Source: Numidum massiliense (GTDB lineage Bacteria; Bacillota; Bacilli; Thermoactinomycetales; Novibacillaceae). Taken from it: a stretch of DNA of 64,000 bases. Each line of letters begins with the position of its first letter. Position 1 is the first letter of the stretch. The notes under the pieces were generated by a model. It was not told the origin of the DNA. It did no database searches and was given only the letters and a program-made list of their open reading frames with translations. The translations under genes were made by a program, and so were the position numbers. The stretch spans positions 2,163,758 through 2,227,757 of the forward strand of contig NZ_CTDZ01000009.1 of assembly GCF_001375555.1 (NCBI RefSeq), written 5' to 3'. This document shows positions 1 through 8,762 of the stretch, piece after piece.

Positions 1-1
1 G

Positions 2-346
2 GCGATCGTCATCGTGTTCATTCCGACCGAGTGGGCCGTCTTTGCTGCCTTCCTCGTCGGCTTGACGCTTACCGGTATCCAACTGCCCGCCGTGCGGGCA
101 AAGCATCTGCACGCGTTCTGGCTAAAGCTGTACCCGGTCGAGCAGGCGGAGGACAAACGGGCGCTCGCCCAATTAGTATGTATCGCTCTCGCCGTGCAAA
201 GTGTGATCGTGAGCGCCGTTTACTTAATCGTCCACCAAGGCCCGTTACTTGCGCTCGCGCTCGCCTCTTGTGGCCTGCTGTTCAGTTATGCATTTAGTTT
301 TGTTTATTTGCCGGGGCGCTTGAAAGATGAAAGTTACGAGGTCTAG
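2..346 (+). CDS. Membrane protein, C-terminal part (gene runs in from the left edge)
   Basis: The frame is open to the first base of the window, so this is the 3' end of a longer gene; the GTG at 14 is only an internal codon that could be misread as a start. About 114 residues are visible. There are three hydrophobic stretches: WAVFAAFLVGLTLTGIQLP, ALAQLVCIALAVQSVIVSAV and LLALALASCGLLFSYAF. Between the first two lies a charged loop (VEQAEDKRA). The layout would fit the end of an ABC-2-type permease or another polytopic membrane protein, but no family motif is visible and I do not assign a function. It converges with the GH85 gene. Confidence 0.55.
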   Translation, partial: AIVIVFIPTEWAVFAAFLVGLTLTGIQLPAVRAKHLHAFWLKLYPVEQAEDKRALAQLVCIALAVQSVIVSAVYLIVHQGPLLALALASCGLLFSYAFSFVYLPGRLKDESYEV

Positions 347-392
347 GGAAATTATAGAGTTAGAGAGACACTTTAGGATGCGGAAGAAAAAA

Positions 393-433
393 GGGGCGGA
401 GGAAAGGTATTTATACCTGATGATCCCCCGCCC
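393..433 (-). terminator. Rho-independent terminator of the GH85 gene
   Basis: GGGGCGG at 393-399 pairs with CCGCCC at 428-433. Read on the minus strand, the stem is followed directly by a T run (complement of the A run at 387-392). It lies about 70 bases beyond the stop codon of the GH85 gene. Confidence 0.7.
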
Positions 434-504
434 TATTCGCGAGCCAACTCTCGGAGCCACTAAACGGAAGTGACAGATCCGTTACTTATTTGACCACGAG
501 CTAA

Positions 505-3174
505 TCATTTCACAAGCCCGTGTACTTCAAACTCGTAAATGCGCGCCGCGGTATCCCCTCCCTGGGTCGGCTTGGAAATGTAGAGCCGCGCATAGCGCGC
601 TTCCGTTAACGGAATGGCGTGTTTACTTACCCCCTGTGCATTTCCATTCACGCAGGCGACATCTGTCCAAGATTCACCGTCGCTACTTAATTGGATGCGA
701 TAGTCACTCGTGTTAAACGCCGCAGGCTCTCCACCTTCCTCTGCATGCTTAATGACAAATTCACTTATTTTATGCATTTCTCCTAAGTCGACCGCTACCC
801 AGTGGGGGGCGTCTCCGACCGCGCACCATTTACTGTTATCGGTCACCTTCCCGTCAAAAGCGAGATCTGGCTTCTCGCTGCCAACGAAACTGCTGGCAGT
901 CGCTTTTTTGCCGAGCGCTAAGTTCTTCACGCCGCCCTTCGCTTCCTTCGTGACGGTAATGAACGCTTCTTTTGTGATGACATCTTCGCCTACCGCATTT
1001 TTAGCCGTTAACGTTACAGGGTAAACTCCCTCTTCTTTGTAACGGACGACTGGCTTTTTCTCCGTACTCGTCGTCGGTTCACCTCCCGGGAAGTGCCACA
1101 CAACTTCCTGTGTCACTTCCGACGACTGATCGAAAAATTGCACCTCTTCACCAGGAGCGACGACGGTTTGATTTGCAGTAAATGCAGCAGCAGGCCGTGG
1201 GTAAGCTGGCCACTCGAACGTTGCACGCGCGCGTTTCCCCCGGCGGTCGTATTTGTCTAACGCGACAATTTCTAACGTCGTCTTTTGTTCAGCGCTCGAC
1301 TGGCGCTTCATTTGTGGCACGTAATAGACGTCGTTCGGCGTCGCCCCGAGAAACTCTTTTTTCCCGTTCGACTGAATACGGTATACCTCATACCGTGCGG
1401 CGTTTTTCACCGGTTGCCACGCGACGCGCGCATCGGCGTAAATACCTTCTTTAAACGCGTTGTCGATCGTCACGTTAGACACGCGAGGTAATTTTTTCAA
1501 TGAAGCTTTATTTTTTATCGACAGTTGCCCGACGTTGAGCGAAAAATCATCGATCGGCTTTTTGCTGTCAAACTTGAGCGAGACCGCCGTAATCGTCTTG
1601 CCGCGATACTTATTTAACGACACTTTTTTCGTATCCCACTTATTTCCCTTTAACGGACCCGTTTTGAGGAACACAAACTCACCGGGTTTGTCCGCGAATT
1701 CGAGGCCGACTTTCATCTCTGCACGTTTAAAGGGCGTCTTATAAGTGACGGACAACTTCGTATGTTTCTCCACTTTCAAGTCTGTGCGGTACAATTTGAG
1801 GTGCGTCGCGTTTTCCCGGCTTAAATCGCCCGTTACTTTCAACGAGCTGCCCCCGTAGTACGCGCGATCGAAGTCGAGGCTCGGTTTCAACGCTTTGCCT
1901 TCACTGTCCGCGATCCACCGCCACGTCGGCAAGACGTCCTGCAAACTGCGGTTGTGCCACTCTTTCTCACGCAATACTTTCCCGTCGACAGCGAAAAACT
2001 TGCCGTGCCCTGTATTAAAGTGTGTCGTAAACGGCAGTTTATCGATCGGCGACCGCTCGACGATATAATGGGCAATGCCTTTCCAGTTGGCTTTCGTGTC
2101 CGTATGACGTGGATCACCGTTTTCGCCTACCCAAAAGCGGTCTTCTTTAGCATAAAATTGTTCAGCACTATCGGAACTTTTATAGCTCCAGTCCGGACGG
2201 TAAATGCCAAGCGATGTTTTCGCTGCTTTACCAGCAGGAAACAATCCGTCCCAAGACACTTGCGTGTTGTAACCATTCGCTTCGACATCGATGCCGGCGA
2301 ATAAATCGTATGGACTTCGCGCGACACTTTTCGCTTTGTCGTGGGAAGACTGCATATCCCGCCACCAAAAGTTTAAGAACATACTGTCGGCCACTTTTGC
2401 ACCGTCATCATGAAAAAACATCATATTTTGATCCGTAAGCGCATTCTGCCAACGGATGCTACCGTTCTCAACCATCGAATCATACCACATAATGTGCATG
2501 TCTTTCGGTTTGTGCTGCTGCATGTATTGCAAAAATCGCTGCATGTTAGCGGCGTCCTCAGTGTTACCGCCTTCAGTTTCTTGGTTGAAAAACCATCCGT
2601 CAAAACCGTAGTATGTCGCAACTTCGAGCAGCTTATCGGCGAGTGGGAACGATCCGTCCGCCTCCTGTTGCAACAGTTGCTCCACCCATTCGTATTTTCC
2701 CCCGTAAACTTGCGGCGGGAAGAAAACGGTGCCTAACACTTTCACCCCGTTTGTGTGTGCCGCGTCGATGACGTCGGCACTCGGTGGGACGATAATGCCT
2801 TCGCCAGCCGACCCGCCCCACATGACGAGCGTATCGACGTATTGCCAGTAGTTAAACGCGTACACATCGAAAGAGTCCCCACCTTGGGACGGCGCACCAC
2901 TCGTTGACGGGTACATCGCTGACAGCGCCACCAATTTAGGTTCTTTCGTCGCGTTGGCATTGACCTTGTCTCCAATCACACGTCCTTGCAGCGGGATCGT
3001 GCCCCGATTAAACGTTGCATCCGGATCTTTCTCCGGCGACCACTTCAGCAAATCCTCCGGATACCAATACGACGATTCAGGCTGTGCAGCGTAACTAAGT
3101 GGTGCAAACACGAGGAGTACAGCAACAAAACAAAACAGAACCACCCACCGTTTACAATTGCATCGTCCACTCAT
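505..3174 (-). CDS. Secreted endo-beta-N-acetylglucosaminidase, GH85, with PKD and discoidin-type domains
   Basis: The product (889 aa) should hydrolyse the chitobiose core of N-glycans outside the cell. Residues 1-30 form a signal peptide (positive n-region, hydrophobic core, AYAA cleavage region). The GH85 catalytic domain covers roughly 35-450: it has YAFNYWQYVD, WGGSAGEGIIVPPSADV and GFDGWFFNQETEG, with the family's catalytic pair seen as Asn197 and Glu199. A beta-sandwich region follows, then a PKD domain (about 655-735, with WHFPGGEP) and a C-terminal F5/8 type C (discoidin) domain (about 745-889, starting NLALGKKATASS), both typical carbohydrate-binding or spacer modules. No LPXTG anchor is present. 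The ATG at 3174 has a good AAAGGGAG site. It is a single-gene unit with its own terminator. The family assignment is firm; the glycan preference is not known. Confidence 0.93.
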   Translation of the reverse strand: MSGRCNCKRWVVLFCFVAVLLVFAPLSYAAQPESSYWYPEDLLKWSPEKDPDATFNRGTIPLQGRVIGDKVNANATKEPKLVALSAMYPSTSGAPSQGGDSFDVYAFNYWQYVDTLVMWGGSAGEGIIVPPSADVIDAAHTNGVKVLGTVFFPPQVYGGKYEWVEQLLQQEADGSFPLADKLLEVATYYGFDGWFFNQETEGGNTEDAANMQRFLQYMQQHKPKDMHIMWYDSMVENGSIRWQNALTDQNMMFFHDDGAKVADSMFLNFWWRDMQSSHDKAKSVARSPYDLFAGIDVEANGYNTQVSWDGLFPAGKAAKTSLGIYRPDWSYKSSDSAEQFYAKEDRFWVGENGDPRHTDTKANWKGIAHYIVERSPIDKLPFTTHFNTGHGKFFAVDGKVLREKEWHNRSLQDVLPTWRWIADSEGKALKPSLDFDRAYYGGSSLKVTGDLSRENATHLKLYRTDLKVEKHTKLSVTYKTPFKRAEMKVGLEFADKPGEFVFLKTGPLKGNKWDTKKVSLNKYRGKTITAVSLKFDSKKPIDDFSLNVGQLSIKNKASLKKLPRVSNVTIDNAFKEGIYADARVAWQPVKNAARYEVYRIQSNGKKEFLGATPNDVYYVPQMKRQSSAEQKTTLEIVALDKYDRRGKRARATFEWPAYPRPAAAFTANQTVVAPGEEVQFFDQSSEVTQEVVWHFPGGEPTTSTEKKPVVRYKEEGVYPVTLTAKNAVGEDVITKEAFITVTKEAKGGVKNLALGKKATASSFVGSEKPDLAFDGKVTDNSKWCAVGDAPHWVAVDLGEMHKISEFVIKHAEEGGEPAAFNTSDYRIQLSSDGESWTDVACVNGNAQGVSKHAIPLTEARYARLYISKPTQGGDTAARIYEFEVHGLVK

Positions 3175-3379
3175 TGCAATGGCTCCCTTTCTGTGATGTA
3201 TATAACTTTGTTATGAGAATAACAAGAGTTACCGCTAACAAAAGGCAAGCATTTATTATACTTAATATAAATATATTTCCATTGTAGTAAATTAGTCCCA
3301 TGAATCAAGTAGAATTATAGTTTATTTTTTGAGCAAAGTAAATGGACATCTGGTGACTTTTTCACGTGGTTTAAAGACA

Positions 3380-3416
3380 AACCTCCCGATCCACACATCG
3401 AGCGGTTCGGGAGGTT
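3380..3416 (-). terminator. Rho-independent terminator of the two-component operon
   Basis: AACCTCCCGA at 3380-3389 is perfectly complementary to TCGGGAGGTT at 3407-3416. On the minus strand it is followed by TTTGTCTTT. It lies just beyond the response-regulator stop codon. Confidence 0.8.
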
Positions 3417-3426
3417 GTTGATCCGT

Positions 3427-4032
3427 TTAGATCCATCCTTTTTCCTCTGCCTTTTTGATTGCTTGATGCCGGGAGCTAGCCGCCATCTTTTGGATCGCAG
3501 ACGACAAATAGTTTCTAACCGTGCCGTTCGTTAAAAAGAGCTCCTTCGTCATCTGTCGCGTCGTTTTTCCCTCTTTCACGAGACGTAGCACTTCCTGCTC
3601 CCGCTCCGTCAGCGGGTTTTCCTCACGCCTAAATAGTGTCGTCGCCAGTTCTGCACTAATGACCTGCTCACCGTTCATCACTTTGCGAATGGCTGCAACT
3701 AAAAACTCAATCGGTTCATCTTTCAACAAATACCCTTCTACTTGTGCAGCCATTGCCTGTTGCAAATATCCTGGCCTCGCGAACGTCGTGACGATCATAA
3801 TTTTACACGATGAACCGCGATCGCGAAGTGCTTCCGCAACCTCGAGACCAGTCATGTGCGGAATTTCGATATCTAAAAGGCAGACGTCAGGTTGATACTC
3901 GGCGACGGCATCAAGCGCTTCTTTGCCGTCGGCTACTTGCGCCACCACTTCGAAATCGCCCTCGAGTTGCAAAAGCGAAGCGAGCGCACCGCGCAACATT
4001 TTTTGATCCTCCGCGATGACGATGCGTATCAT
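3427..4032 (-). CDS. NarL/LuxR-family response regulator (DesR-like)
   Basis: The 201 aa protein has an N-terminal receiver domain with the acidic pocket (AED at 7-9) and a phospho-acceptor Asp54 in DVCLLDIEIPHMTG. A C-terminal LuxR-type helix-turn-helix follows, from about residue 137 (LTEREQEVLRLVKEGKTT). It is the DNA-binding partner of the kinase immediately upstream; the two overlap by four bases (ATGA), so they are co-translated. In Bacillus the closest relatives are DesR (membrane fluidity, fatty-acid desaturase) and regulators of adjacent ABC exporters. No desaturase gene is present here, so the target is open; the membrane protein ending at 346 is not adjacent enough to argue for it. 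Confidence 0.9.
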   Translation of the reverse strand: MIRIVIAEDQKMLRGALASLLQLEGDFEVVAQVADGKEALDAVAEYQPDVCLLDIEIPHMTGLEVAEALRDRGSSCKIMIVTTFARPGYLQQAMAAQVEGYLLKDEPIEFLVAAIRKVMNGEQVISAELATTLFRREENPLTEREQEVLRLVKEGKTTRQMTKELFLTNGTVRNYLSSAIQKMAASSRHQAIKKAEEKGWI

Positions 4033-5192
4033 CGATCCTCCATCCTTTCTCGATTGTTCGGCGAATCACTCAACTCACCTTCGCTCAGCGGCACGCTCAA
4101 CGTCACTGCGACACCGCCGTGAGTGGAAGCGGTCAACTGAACGCATCCTTGTAACAGACGCATGCGCTCCCGCATAGACGCGAGACCGTTTCCTTCCGTC
4201 TCTTGCTGCGACAAACCGACGCCGTCGTCCACAATGTGTACGTGGTACCAGCCGTCCGTCAATTCCGTCGTCACGTGACACGTTTCCGCTTGGCTATGCT
4301 TCAAGATATTCGTAAACGCCTCGCGTACCGACAAGGCGAGCATCGTTTCTGCTACTTTGGACAGACGTGGTGCGGGGGTGCTCTCCTCGACGATTAAAGT
4401 AATCTGTGCGACGCGCATCAGTTCCCGTGCATACTCGATTTCATCTATTAGCGACACGTGCTTCATCGCAGTGACGAGTTCGCGCACTTGATGTAACGCC
4501 AAGCGGGCAGTACGCATCACTTCGTCCATTTCCTGTTTCGCCTGCTCCGGCTGCCGTTCGATCAAGCGTGTGGCCAATTCACTTTTTAATTTGATCATCG
4601 TTAACGTCTGTCCGAGCGTATCGTGTAAATCGCGCGCGATCCGGTGCCGCTCTTCTTCTTGAATGTACTTTTCAATCGTTTCGTTAGCCGTCGCCAGTTC
4701 CCGCTGTAAAAATTTCGTGCGTTCCGTAATGTATACGACTGCCGGGACGAGTAGCTGTAAAATTAGGACCGGCAAATGAACCGTCTCGACAAAAGCGAAG
4801 GGGGCACCTTTTAGGTATGTAAAAGACGCCAAGTACATCGCGGCGAATCCGAATAGCCCAACTAAAATGTGCACCTTCGACCGCGCCCGTCCAAGGAGAT
4901 CGGAAAAAATAAAGCCGTACAACAAGAGCCACTCATTCGTATACGAACTAAAAATGGCTAGCAGCCCGCAACCACAAATCGCAGCGACGGGCAACCGCCA
5001 ATCCCGGTTCCACAAACTGACATAAAACGCGAGCAAAAACAGCGCTAATAACGCAAGACTGCCGAGCAGCCCGAAGGGGCTGTCGGCTTTGAGTACGTGA
5101 TAAAACAAAAACACGAGAACGATTAGATCGATATAAAGATATCCGATGTGGTTGGCTGGGTATAAGTTACGTTTCATCCATTGCAGTATCAT
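4029..5192 (-). CDS. Sensor histidine kinase, HisKA_3 type (DesK-like)
   Basis: The N-terminal ~170 residues hold five or six membrane segments. A dimerisation/phospho-acceptor helix follows with the HisKA_3 signature RHRIARDLHDTLGQTL (His in RDLHD), then a HATPase domain with N box (REAFTNILKHS), DDGVG and NGLASMRERM. The ATG at 5192 is preferred over the longer reading at 5216 because GGGGGAA lies six bases upstream of it. It probably senses a membrane property or a membrane-active compound through its transmembrane part and phosphorylates the response regulator encoded downstream. The architecture matches DesK/LnrJ/YvfT-type kinases; which of these is not decidable from sequence alone. Confidence 0.88.
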   Translation of the reverse strand: MILQWMKRNLYPANHIGYLYIDLIVLVFLFYHVLKADSPFGLLGSLALLALFLLAFYVSLWNRDWRLPVAAICGCGLLAIFSSYTNEWLLLYGFIFSDLLGRARSKVHILVGLFGFAAMYLASFTYLKGAPFAFVETVHLPVLILQLLVPAVVYITERTKFLQRELATANETIEKYIQEEERHRIARDLHDTLGQTLTMIKLKSELATRLIERQPEQAKQEMDEVMRTARLALHQVRELVTAMKHVSLIDEIEYARELMRVAQITLIVEESTPAPRLSKVAETMLALSVREAFTNILKHSQAETCHVTTELTDGWYHVHIVDDGVGLSQQETEGNGLASMRERMRLLQGCVQLTASTHGGVAVTLSVPLSEGELSDSPNNRERMEDR

Positions 5193-5294
5193 GTACGGTT
5201 CCCCCGAACATTTCATCTGTCGGTATGTCCGCCAAACATTCCGACGGAACTTTATGAAACGGTTTATTTCTTGCTTATCTCGTCGATCGAGCAG

Positions 5295-6455
5295 TCAGTT
5301 TTCCCCGACAGTGACTCGCGCCAAATATTTGCGCACCGCTTCCATTGGTCCAAGTTTAAACGCGTGTAACCACAAAGCAGAAAAACTTATTTGCACGAGA
5401 CTAATGAGCACCCACGCCGCAATCGTGGAAAGAGAATCGAGCTTACCACCCAAACCTAAGCCCCAACCGTAAAAAATGAACGCTGACAACGTATTTTGCA
5501 ACACATAGCAGCTGAGCGCCATTTTTCCGATGCCCTCCAGACGCGACCAGAGCCAAAAGTTTTCGCTTCGCTCGACCATTTTAGCGATGAGCGCCATATA
5601 ACCGATCGCAAGTATCGGGGCGAATAAGTAGCGCAGCGGAAGATCTAACACGCCTCCCGGGACAAAAATGAGTACGTTTAACGGGACGCCTAGCAGCATG
5701 CCGACCCGCAACATTTTTTGCCGAATGCTCCTCCCCGTTTCATTCGGTAAAAACGCCCCTGCGCGCATCAGTCGCACCCCGGTGAGAAACAAAAAGATAT
5801 TCATTGGAATCACGAAAATAACTTCGCTTCTCAAGAGCAAAAAATTGTTCAATCGGTAGGCGACTTGTTCGAGCCACGTCCCCTCTTTATAAAGCACAGT
5901 GACCTCGTCCATTTTTCCAAACGAAACGTTCGCGCCAGAAGCTTCTAACCATACACTCGCGAAAAAAATGAGCAAAATAACAATCAGGTGAAAGCAGCCA
6001 ACAACTTTCATCGTGCGGTTAATCGCTCGATCACCCCGCTTCACGACGAACGACACGATGATTGCCGTGACAGCGTAACTCATTAAAATGTCAAATTCCA
6101 TCACGAGTGTGAAATGAAGCAAACCTTCTAGTAACAATATAACCGATGTCCATACGTAAACGCCTGGCCACGTCTTACCTTTACGTAACGCTTGTTGGTA
6201 CTTCAATTCTAAGCCGACGCCAAACATAATCGTCAACAACCCCAACAGCTTACCATTCACCAAGAACAAAACGGCCAATCTTAAAAAATCGTCGAACGAC
6301 ACCCACCACGCCGCATGATCGACGGTAAACATGTACGCAATATCGGTCAAGTTGGCAAACAGCCAAATGTTCGTCCCTAACGTCCCCAAAATAGCAAACC
6401 CGCGCAAAATGTCGAGCAAGCGAATTCTCGCACGCCCTGTCGTCATCGTCGTCAC
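5295..6455 (-). CDS. DUF418 family membrane protein (YeiB-like)
   Basis: A polytopic protein of about 386 aa with about ten hydrophobic segments. It starts with the RIRLLDILRGFAILGTLGTNI signature typical of the DUF418/heparan-alpha-glucosaminide acetyltransferase-like superfamily, and the C-terminal half (LWSRLEGIGKMALSCYVLQN) is the DUF418 domain proper. The biochemical role is unknown in the family; acyl transfer across the membrane is a guess from distant relatives. The GTG at 6455 sits five bases after GGGAG; a longer reading from 6476 is possible. It is separated by about 100 bases from the kinase gene and is probably a separate unit. Confidence 0.82.
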   Translation of the reverse strand: MTTMTTGRARIRLLDILRGFAILGTLGTNIWLFANLTDIAYMFTVDHAAWWVSFDDFLRLAVLFLVNGKLLGLLTIMFGVGLELKYQQALRKGKTWPGVYVWTSVILLLEGLLHFTLVMEFDILMSYAVTAIIVSFVVKRGDRAINRTMKVVGCFHLIVILLIFFASVWLEASGANVSFGKMDEVTVLYKEGTWLEQVAYRLNNFLLLRSEVIFVIPMNIFLFLTGVRLMRAGAFLPNETGRSIRQKMLRVGMLLGVPLNVLIFVPGGVLDLPLRYLFAPILAIGYMALIAKMVERSENFWLWSRLEGIGKMALSCYVLQNTLSAFIFYGWGLGLGGKLDSLSTIAAWVLISLVQISFSALWLHAFKLGPMEAVRKYLARVTVGEN

Positions 6456-7000
6456 GATCTCTCCCTCTTTCCTCATAAATTCTTCCTTTACGGTAAATGT
6501 TACTCTGGAAAGGGAGATGAACGGTATTCACAACGGTCAGCAATTTCACATGACAAGTGTCATTTTTTTAATCTTCAAGGAGGTTGAAGTTCGTCGTCAA
6601 TCAGCCGTTCGATCACATCGCGCCGTTCGATCGTGTCCTAAATTACATATCCTTGCGAATCTCCCGTACGACGTGACCGAGTTCCGGTAAGATGAGTTTA
6701 TGCATCGCCAATTTCACGGCGCCGCTCGACCCCGGCATGGCAAAAACAGCCGTGTCGTCCACCACCCCAGCAATGGCGCGACTCAAAATCGCGGCAGAAC
6801 CGATATCTTCCGTATAACTGAGCATGCGAAACAGCTCCCCGAAGCCGACAATCTCCTTCGTCAATAGCGCTTGGACTGTCTCGATCGTCACGTCGCGCGT
6901 CGCAATGCCGGTACCACCGTTAATGAGAACCACATCGACGTCCGCAGCTCGGCAGCCAGTCACAATCGCCTCGCGGATGGCCGCCTGCTCGTCCGACACG

Positions 7001-7041
7001 ATCTCGTATGCCGTCTTCTGCTTGAAAAAAAAAAAAAAAAA
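7001..7041. other. Illumina P7 adapter sequence plus poly-A, copy 1
   Basis: Bases 7001-7024 begin ATCTCGTATGCCG and end CTTCTGCTTG. This is the complete 24-base reverse complement of the Illumina P7 flow-cell primer. They are followed by 17 consecutive A (7025-7041), the usual signature of reading off the end of a short library insert. This is not organismal DNA. Confidence 0.96.
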
Positions 7042-7153
7042 CAGTTTGATCACCGCCCAGCACTATTCCGACGCTAATGTACGTGAATCTCACACAGTAA
7101 CAACTTTACAACGTAAGAGAGACTGCACTTCTATTTTATGTTACAAGCCACTT
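7042..7153. repeat. Error-rich duplicate of 7233-7345
   Basis: The segment aligns base for base with 7233-7345 at roughly three-quarters identity. Most differences replace another base by A (for example GTACGTGTATCACTCACTG versus GTACGTGAATCTCACACAG). This looks like low-quality read tail built into the contig rather than a biological repeat. Confidence 0.8.
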
Positions 7154-7193
7154 CACAATCGCCTCGCGGATGGCCGCCTGCTCGTCCGACACG

Positions 7194-7227
7194 ATCTCGT
7201 ATGCCGTCTTCTGCTTGAAAAAAAAAA
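7194..7227. other. Illumina P7 adapter sequence plus poly-A, copy 2
   Basis: The same 24-base adapter lies at 7194-7217, followed by ten A. The 64 bases 7154-7217 are identical to 6961-7024, giving an artefactual repeat offset of 193 bases. Confidence 0.96.
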
Positions 7228-7334
7228 CCAACAACTGTTTGATCAACGCCCCGCTCTTGTCCGTCGCTTCTGTACGTGTATCACTCACTGTAACCACTTT
7301 ACACCGTACGCGAGACGGCGCTTCTCTTTTATGT

Positions 7335-8036
7335 TCAACGACACTCATCGTGTCCGCCTCCCCATTCGCGATAAAATTGCTCTAAAAACGTCTCCATAAA
7401 CTGATGCCTGTCGCGCGCTAGTCTTTTAGCCGTGTCTGTGTTCATCAATCCTTCTAGTTTTAACAATTTCTCGTAAAAATGATTAATGGCCGTCGTCTGC
7501 TGCTGACGGTACTCTTGCTTCGTCAGTTGTTCGCGCGGACGTCGCGCAGGATCGTGGATGAGCTGCCCCTTCCAGCCAGCGTATGCGAAGGTGCGCGCGA
7601 TACCGACCGCCCCTAGCGCGTCTAAGCGATCCGCGTCTTGCACGACTCGTCCTTCTAGCGTGCGCATCGGCGGGTTGTGCCCACCGCTGTACGACATCGT
7701 CGCGATGATTTCTAAGACGTGCGCTGCCGTCGCCTGCTCGACCCGGTGGCCGTCCAGCCAGTCGCGAACTTTCCGCATCCCACTTTCGTGAGACTCATTT
7801 AATTTCTCGTCGGCAATGTCGTGTAGTAAGGCAGCTAATTCGCATACGTATGCGTCCGCCTGCTCCGCACGGGCAATCTCCTTCGCCAAGTTGGTCACAC
7901 GGTCAATGTGCCACCAATCGTGACCGCTATGATCTCCCGACAACTCGCTTTTGACGTAATCTCGCGCTTTGAGTAGCACGTCATATTGCTTCTGAAGCTT
8001 CTGTAGCTTCTGTGGCTTCTGTGGCTCGTCTACCAA
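7335..8036 (-). CDS. HD-domain phosphohydrolase (YedJ/YpgQ-like)
   Basis: A protein of about 233 aa with the HD metal-binding set: SGHDWWHIDRV (first His), ELAALLHDIADEK (HD pair) and VQDADRLDALGAVGIART (distal Asp). These match the YedJ/YpgQ group, some of which hydrolyse nucleotides in a metal-dependent way; the substrate here is unknown. The TTG at 8036 is preferred as start because AGAGGTG sits six bases upstream, although a GTG at 8045 is in frame. The N-terminus carries a short repeat (QKPQKLQKLQKQ) encoded by a nine-base tandem repeat at about 7988-8030. Its 3' end overlaps the moaB start, suggesting co-transcription. Confidence 0.85.
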   Translation of the reverse strand: MVDEPQKPQKLQKLQKQYDVLLKARDYVKSELSGDHSGHDWWHIDRVTNLAKEIARAEQADAYVCELAALLHDIADEKLNESHESGMRKVRDWLDGHRVEQATAAHVLEIIATMSYSGGHNPPMRTLEGRVVQDADRLDALGAVGIARTFAYAGWKGQLIHDPARRPREQLTKQEYRQQQTTAINHFYEKLLKLEGLMNTDTAKRLARDRHQFMETFLEQFYREWGGGHDECR

Positions 8037-8045
8037 TCGAAACAC

Positions 8046-8336
8046 CTCTTTTTTTTACAGACATACTGGGGACCCTCTATCACAGGCGATCGACTCACTT
8101 TAGTCGACTCACTTTGGTCGAAAAATAGTTACGTCTACTACTATGTGCAAGCTATTGTACCACGTCCTGGGAACCGGAACATAACCGCCCTCCTAATCAA
8201 AACCTCTGTTTTCGACGTCGCGCTTACAATGATAATTAACCCCCTAATCGGAAATTATTTTTAGATAGACTATTTACTTAAGTCTACCGATAGGTTAAGA
8301 TATAGGAAACAAATTCAAGTGGTGGGAGGGTGCAAC
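8046..8336. other. Intergenic region between the divergent HD and YwqH-like genes
   Basis: About 290 bases with no gene. It holds a short direct repeat (GTCGACTCACTTTAG / GTCGACTCACTTTGG, about 8088-8120). The sequence becomes AT-rich towards 8230-8310, where a promoter for the toxin cassette is expected; I cannot fix its -35/-10 boxes. Confidence 0.4.
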
Positions 8337-8690
8337 TTGCTCGATCCGTCTGTCGACTCGTTAAACGCTTCAGTGAAATTAAAAGAAGAACAACTCGCGC
8401 GACTAAAAACGTGTCACGCCAAATTGAAGATGACCCAGCAGGAGTTCATCAGATACAAAAATTGGTGCACACATCCATCCCTCTCATCTTATACGTGGCA
8501 AGGAAGTTTAGCTGAACAGTTCGATCAGATGCGAGAAAGCAACATCGTCAGAAGTTATGAAGACATTGCGGACAGACAGTTGAAAAATGTGATGCAAATG
8601 GTGCTCAATCGCACGACCCAACTCGAGGAAGAAATCGTCTCGCTCAAAGAGTCCATTCTCTCGTTAGAAGCGCAGTCCCGTTCAAAATAA
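8337..8690 (+). CDS. YwqH-like DUF5082 protein of a type VII-secretion LXG cassette
   Basis: The small (117 aa) largely helical protein has heptad-like regions (LNASVKLKEEQLARLKTCHAK and QLEEEIVSLKESILSLEAQ) and a central W-x-G-like turn (YTWQGSLAEQF), as in DUF5082/YwqH proteins. In Bacillus these small helical partners are encoded just before LXG toxins and help deliver them through the type VII (Ess/Yuk) system. The TTG at 8337 is chosen because GGAGGG lies six bases upstream; the GTGs at 8319 and 8322 have no Shine-Dalgarno sequence. It is the first gene of the cassette YwqH-YwqI-LXG-immunity. Confidence 0.75.
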   Translation: MLDPSVDSLNASVKLKEEQLARLKTCHAKLKMTQQEFIRYKNWCTHPSLSSYTWQGSLAEQFDQMRESNIVRSYEDIADRQLKNVMQMVLNRTTQLEEEIVSLKESILSLEAQSRSK

Positions 8691-8762
8691 GCACCCGCGT
8701 GTAAGATTGGGCGTTCGCGTTGGTAAACAAGCGTACGCTTAAGATTAAAGGAAGTGAAGCAA

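Larger units (their letters stand above)
6643..7348 (-). pseudogene. moaB: moaB (molybdopterin/MPT-binding MogA/MoaB family), interrupted by an adapter-containing assembly artefact
   Basis: The C-terminal ~115 codons (6643-7000) read as MoaB: VLINGGTGIATRDVT, the FRMLSYTEDIGSAAILSRA segment and AMPGSSGAVKLAMHKLILPE are family signatures. The N-terminal ~41 codons (MSVVEHKREAPSRVRCKVV... to IKQLLV) lie at 7226-7348. Between them the sequence encodes FFFKQKTAYEIVSD twice: KQKTAYEI is the translation of the Illumina P7 primer and the Phe run is its poly-A tail. The segment 7042-7153 is a degraded copy of 7233-7345. The real gene is almost certainly intact in the organism, with a few codons between LLV and YEIVSDEQ hidden. 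The start at 7348 overlaps the end of the HD-domain gene by 14 bases. MoaB takes part in molybdenum cofactor synthesis. Confidence 0.85.

Noticed and set aside
7025-7041. Poly-A run as a natural slippage or phase-variation tract in moaB
   Set aside because: It follows the full P7 adapter directly, which explains it as sequencer read-through.
8319-8336. GTG starts at 8319 and 8322 for the YwqH-like gene
   Set aside because: They lie upstream of and inside the GGAGGG ribosome binding site; the TTG at 8337 has the right spacing.
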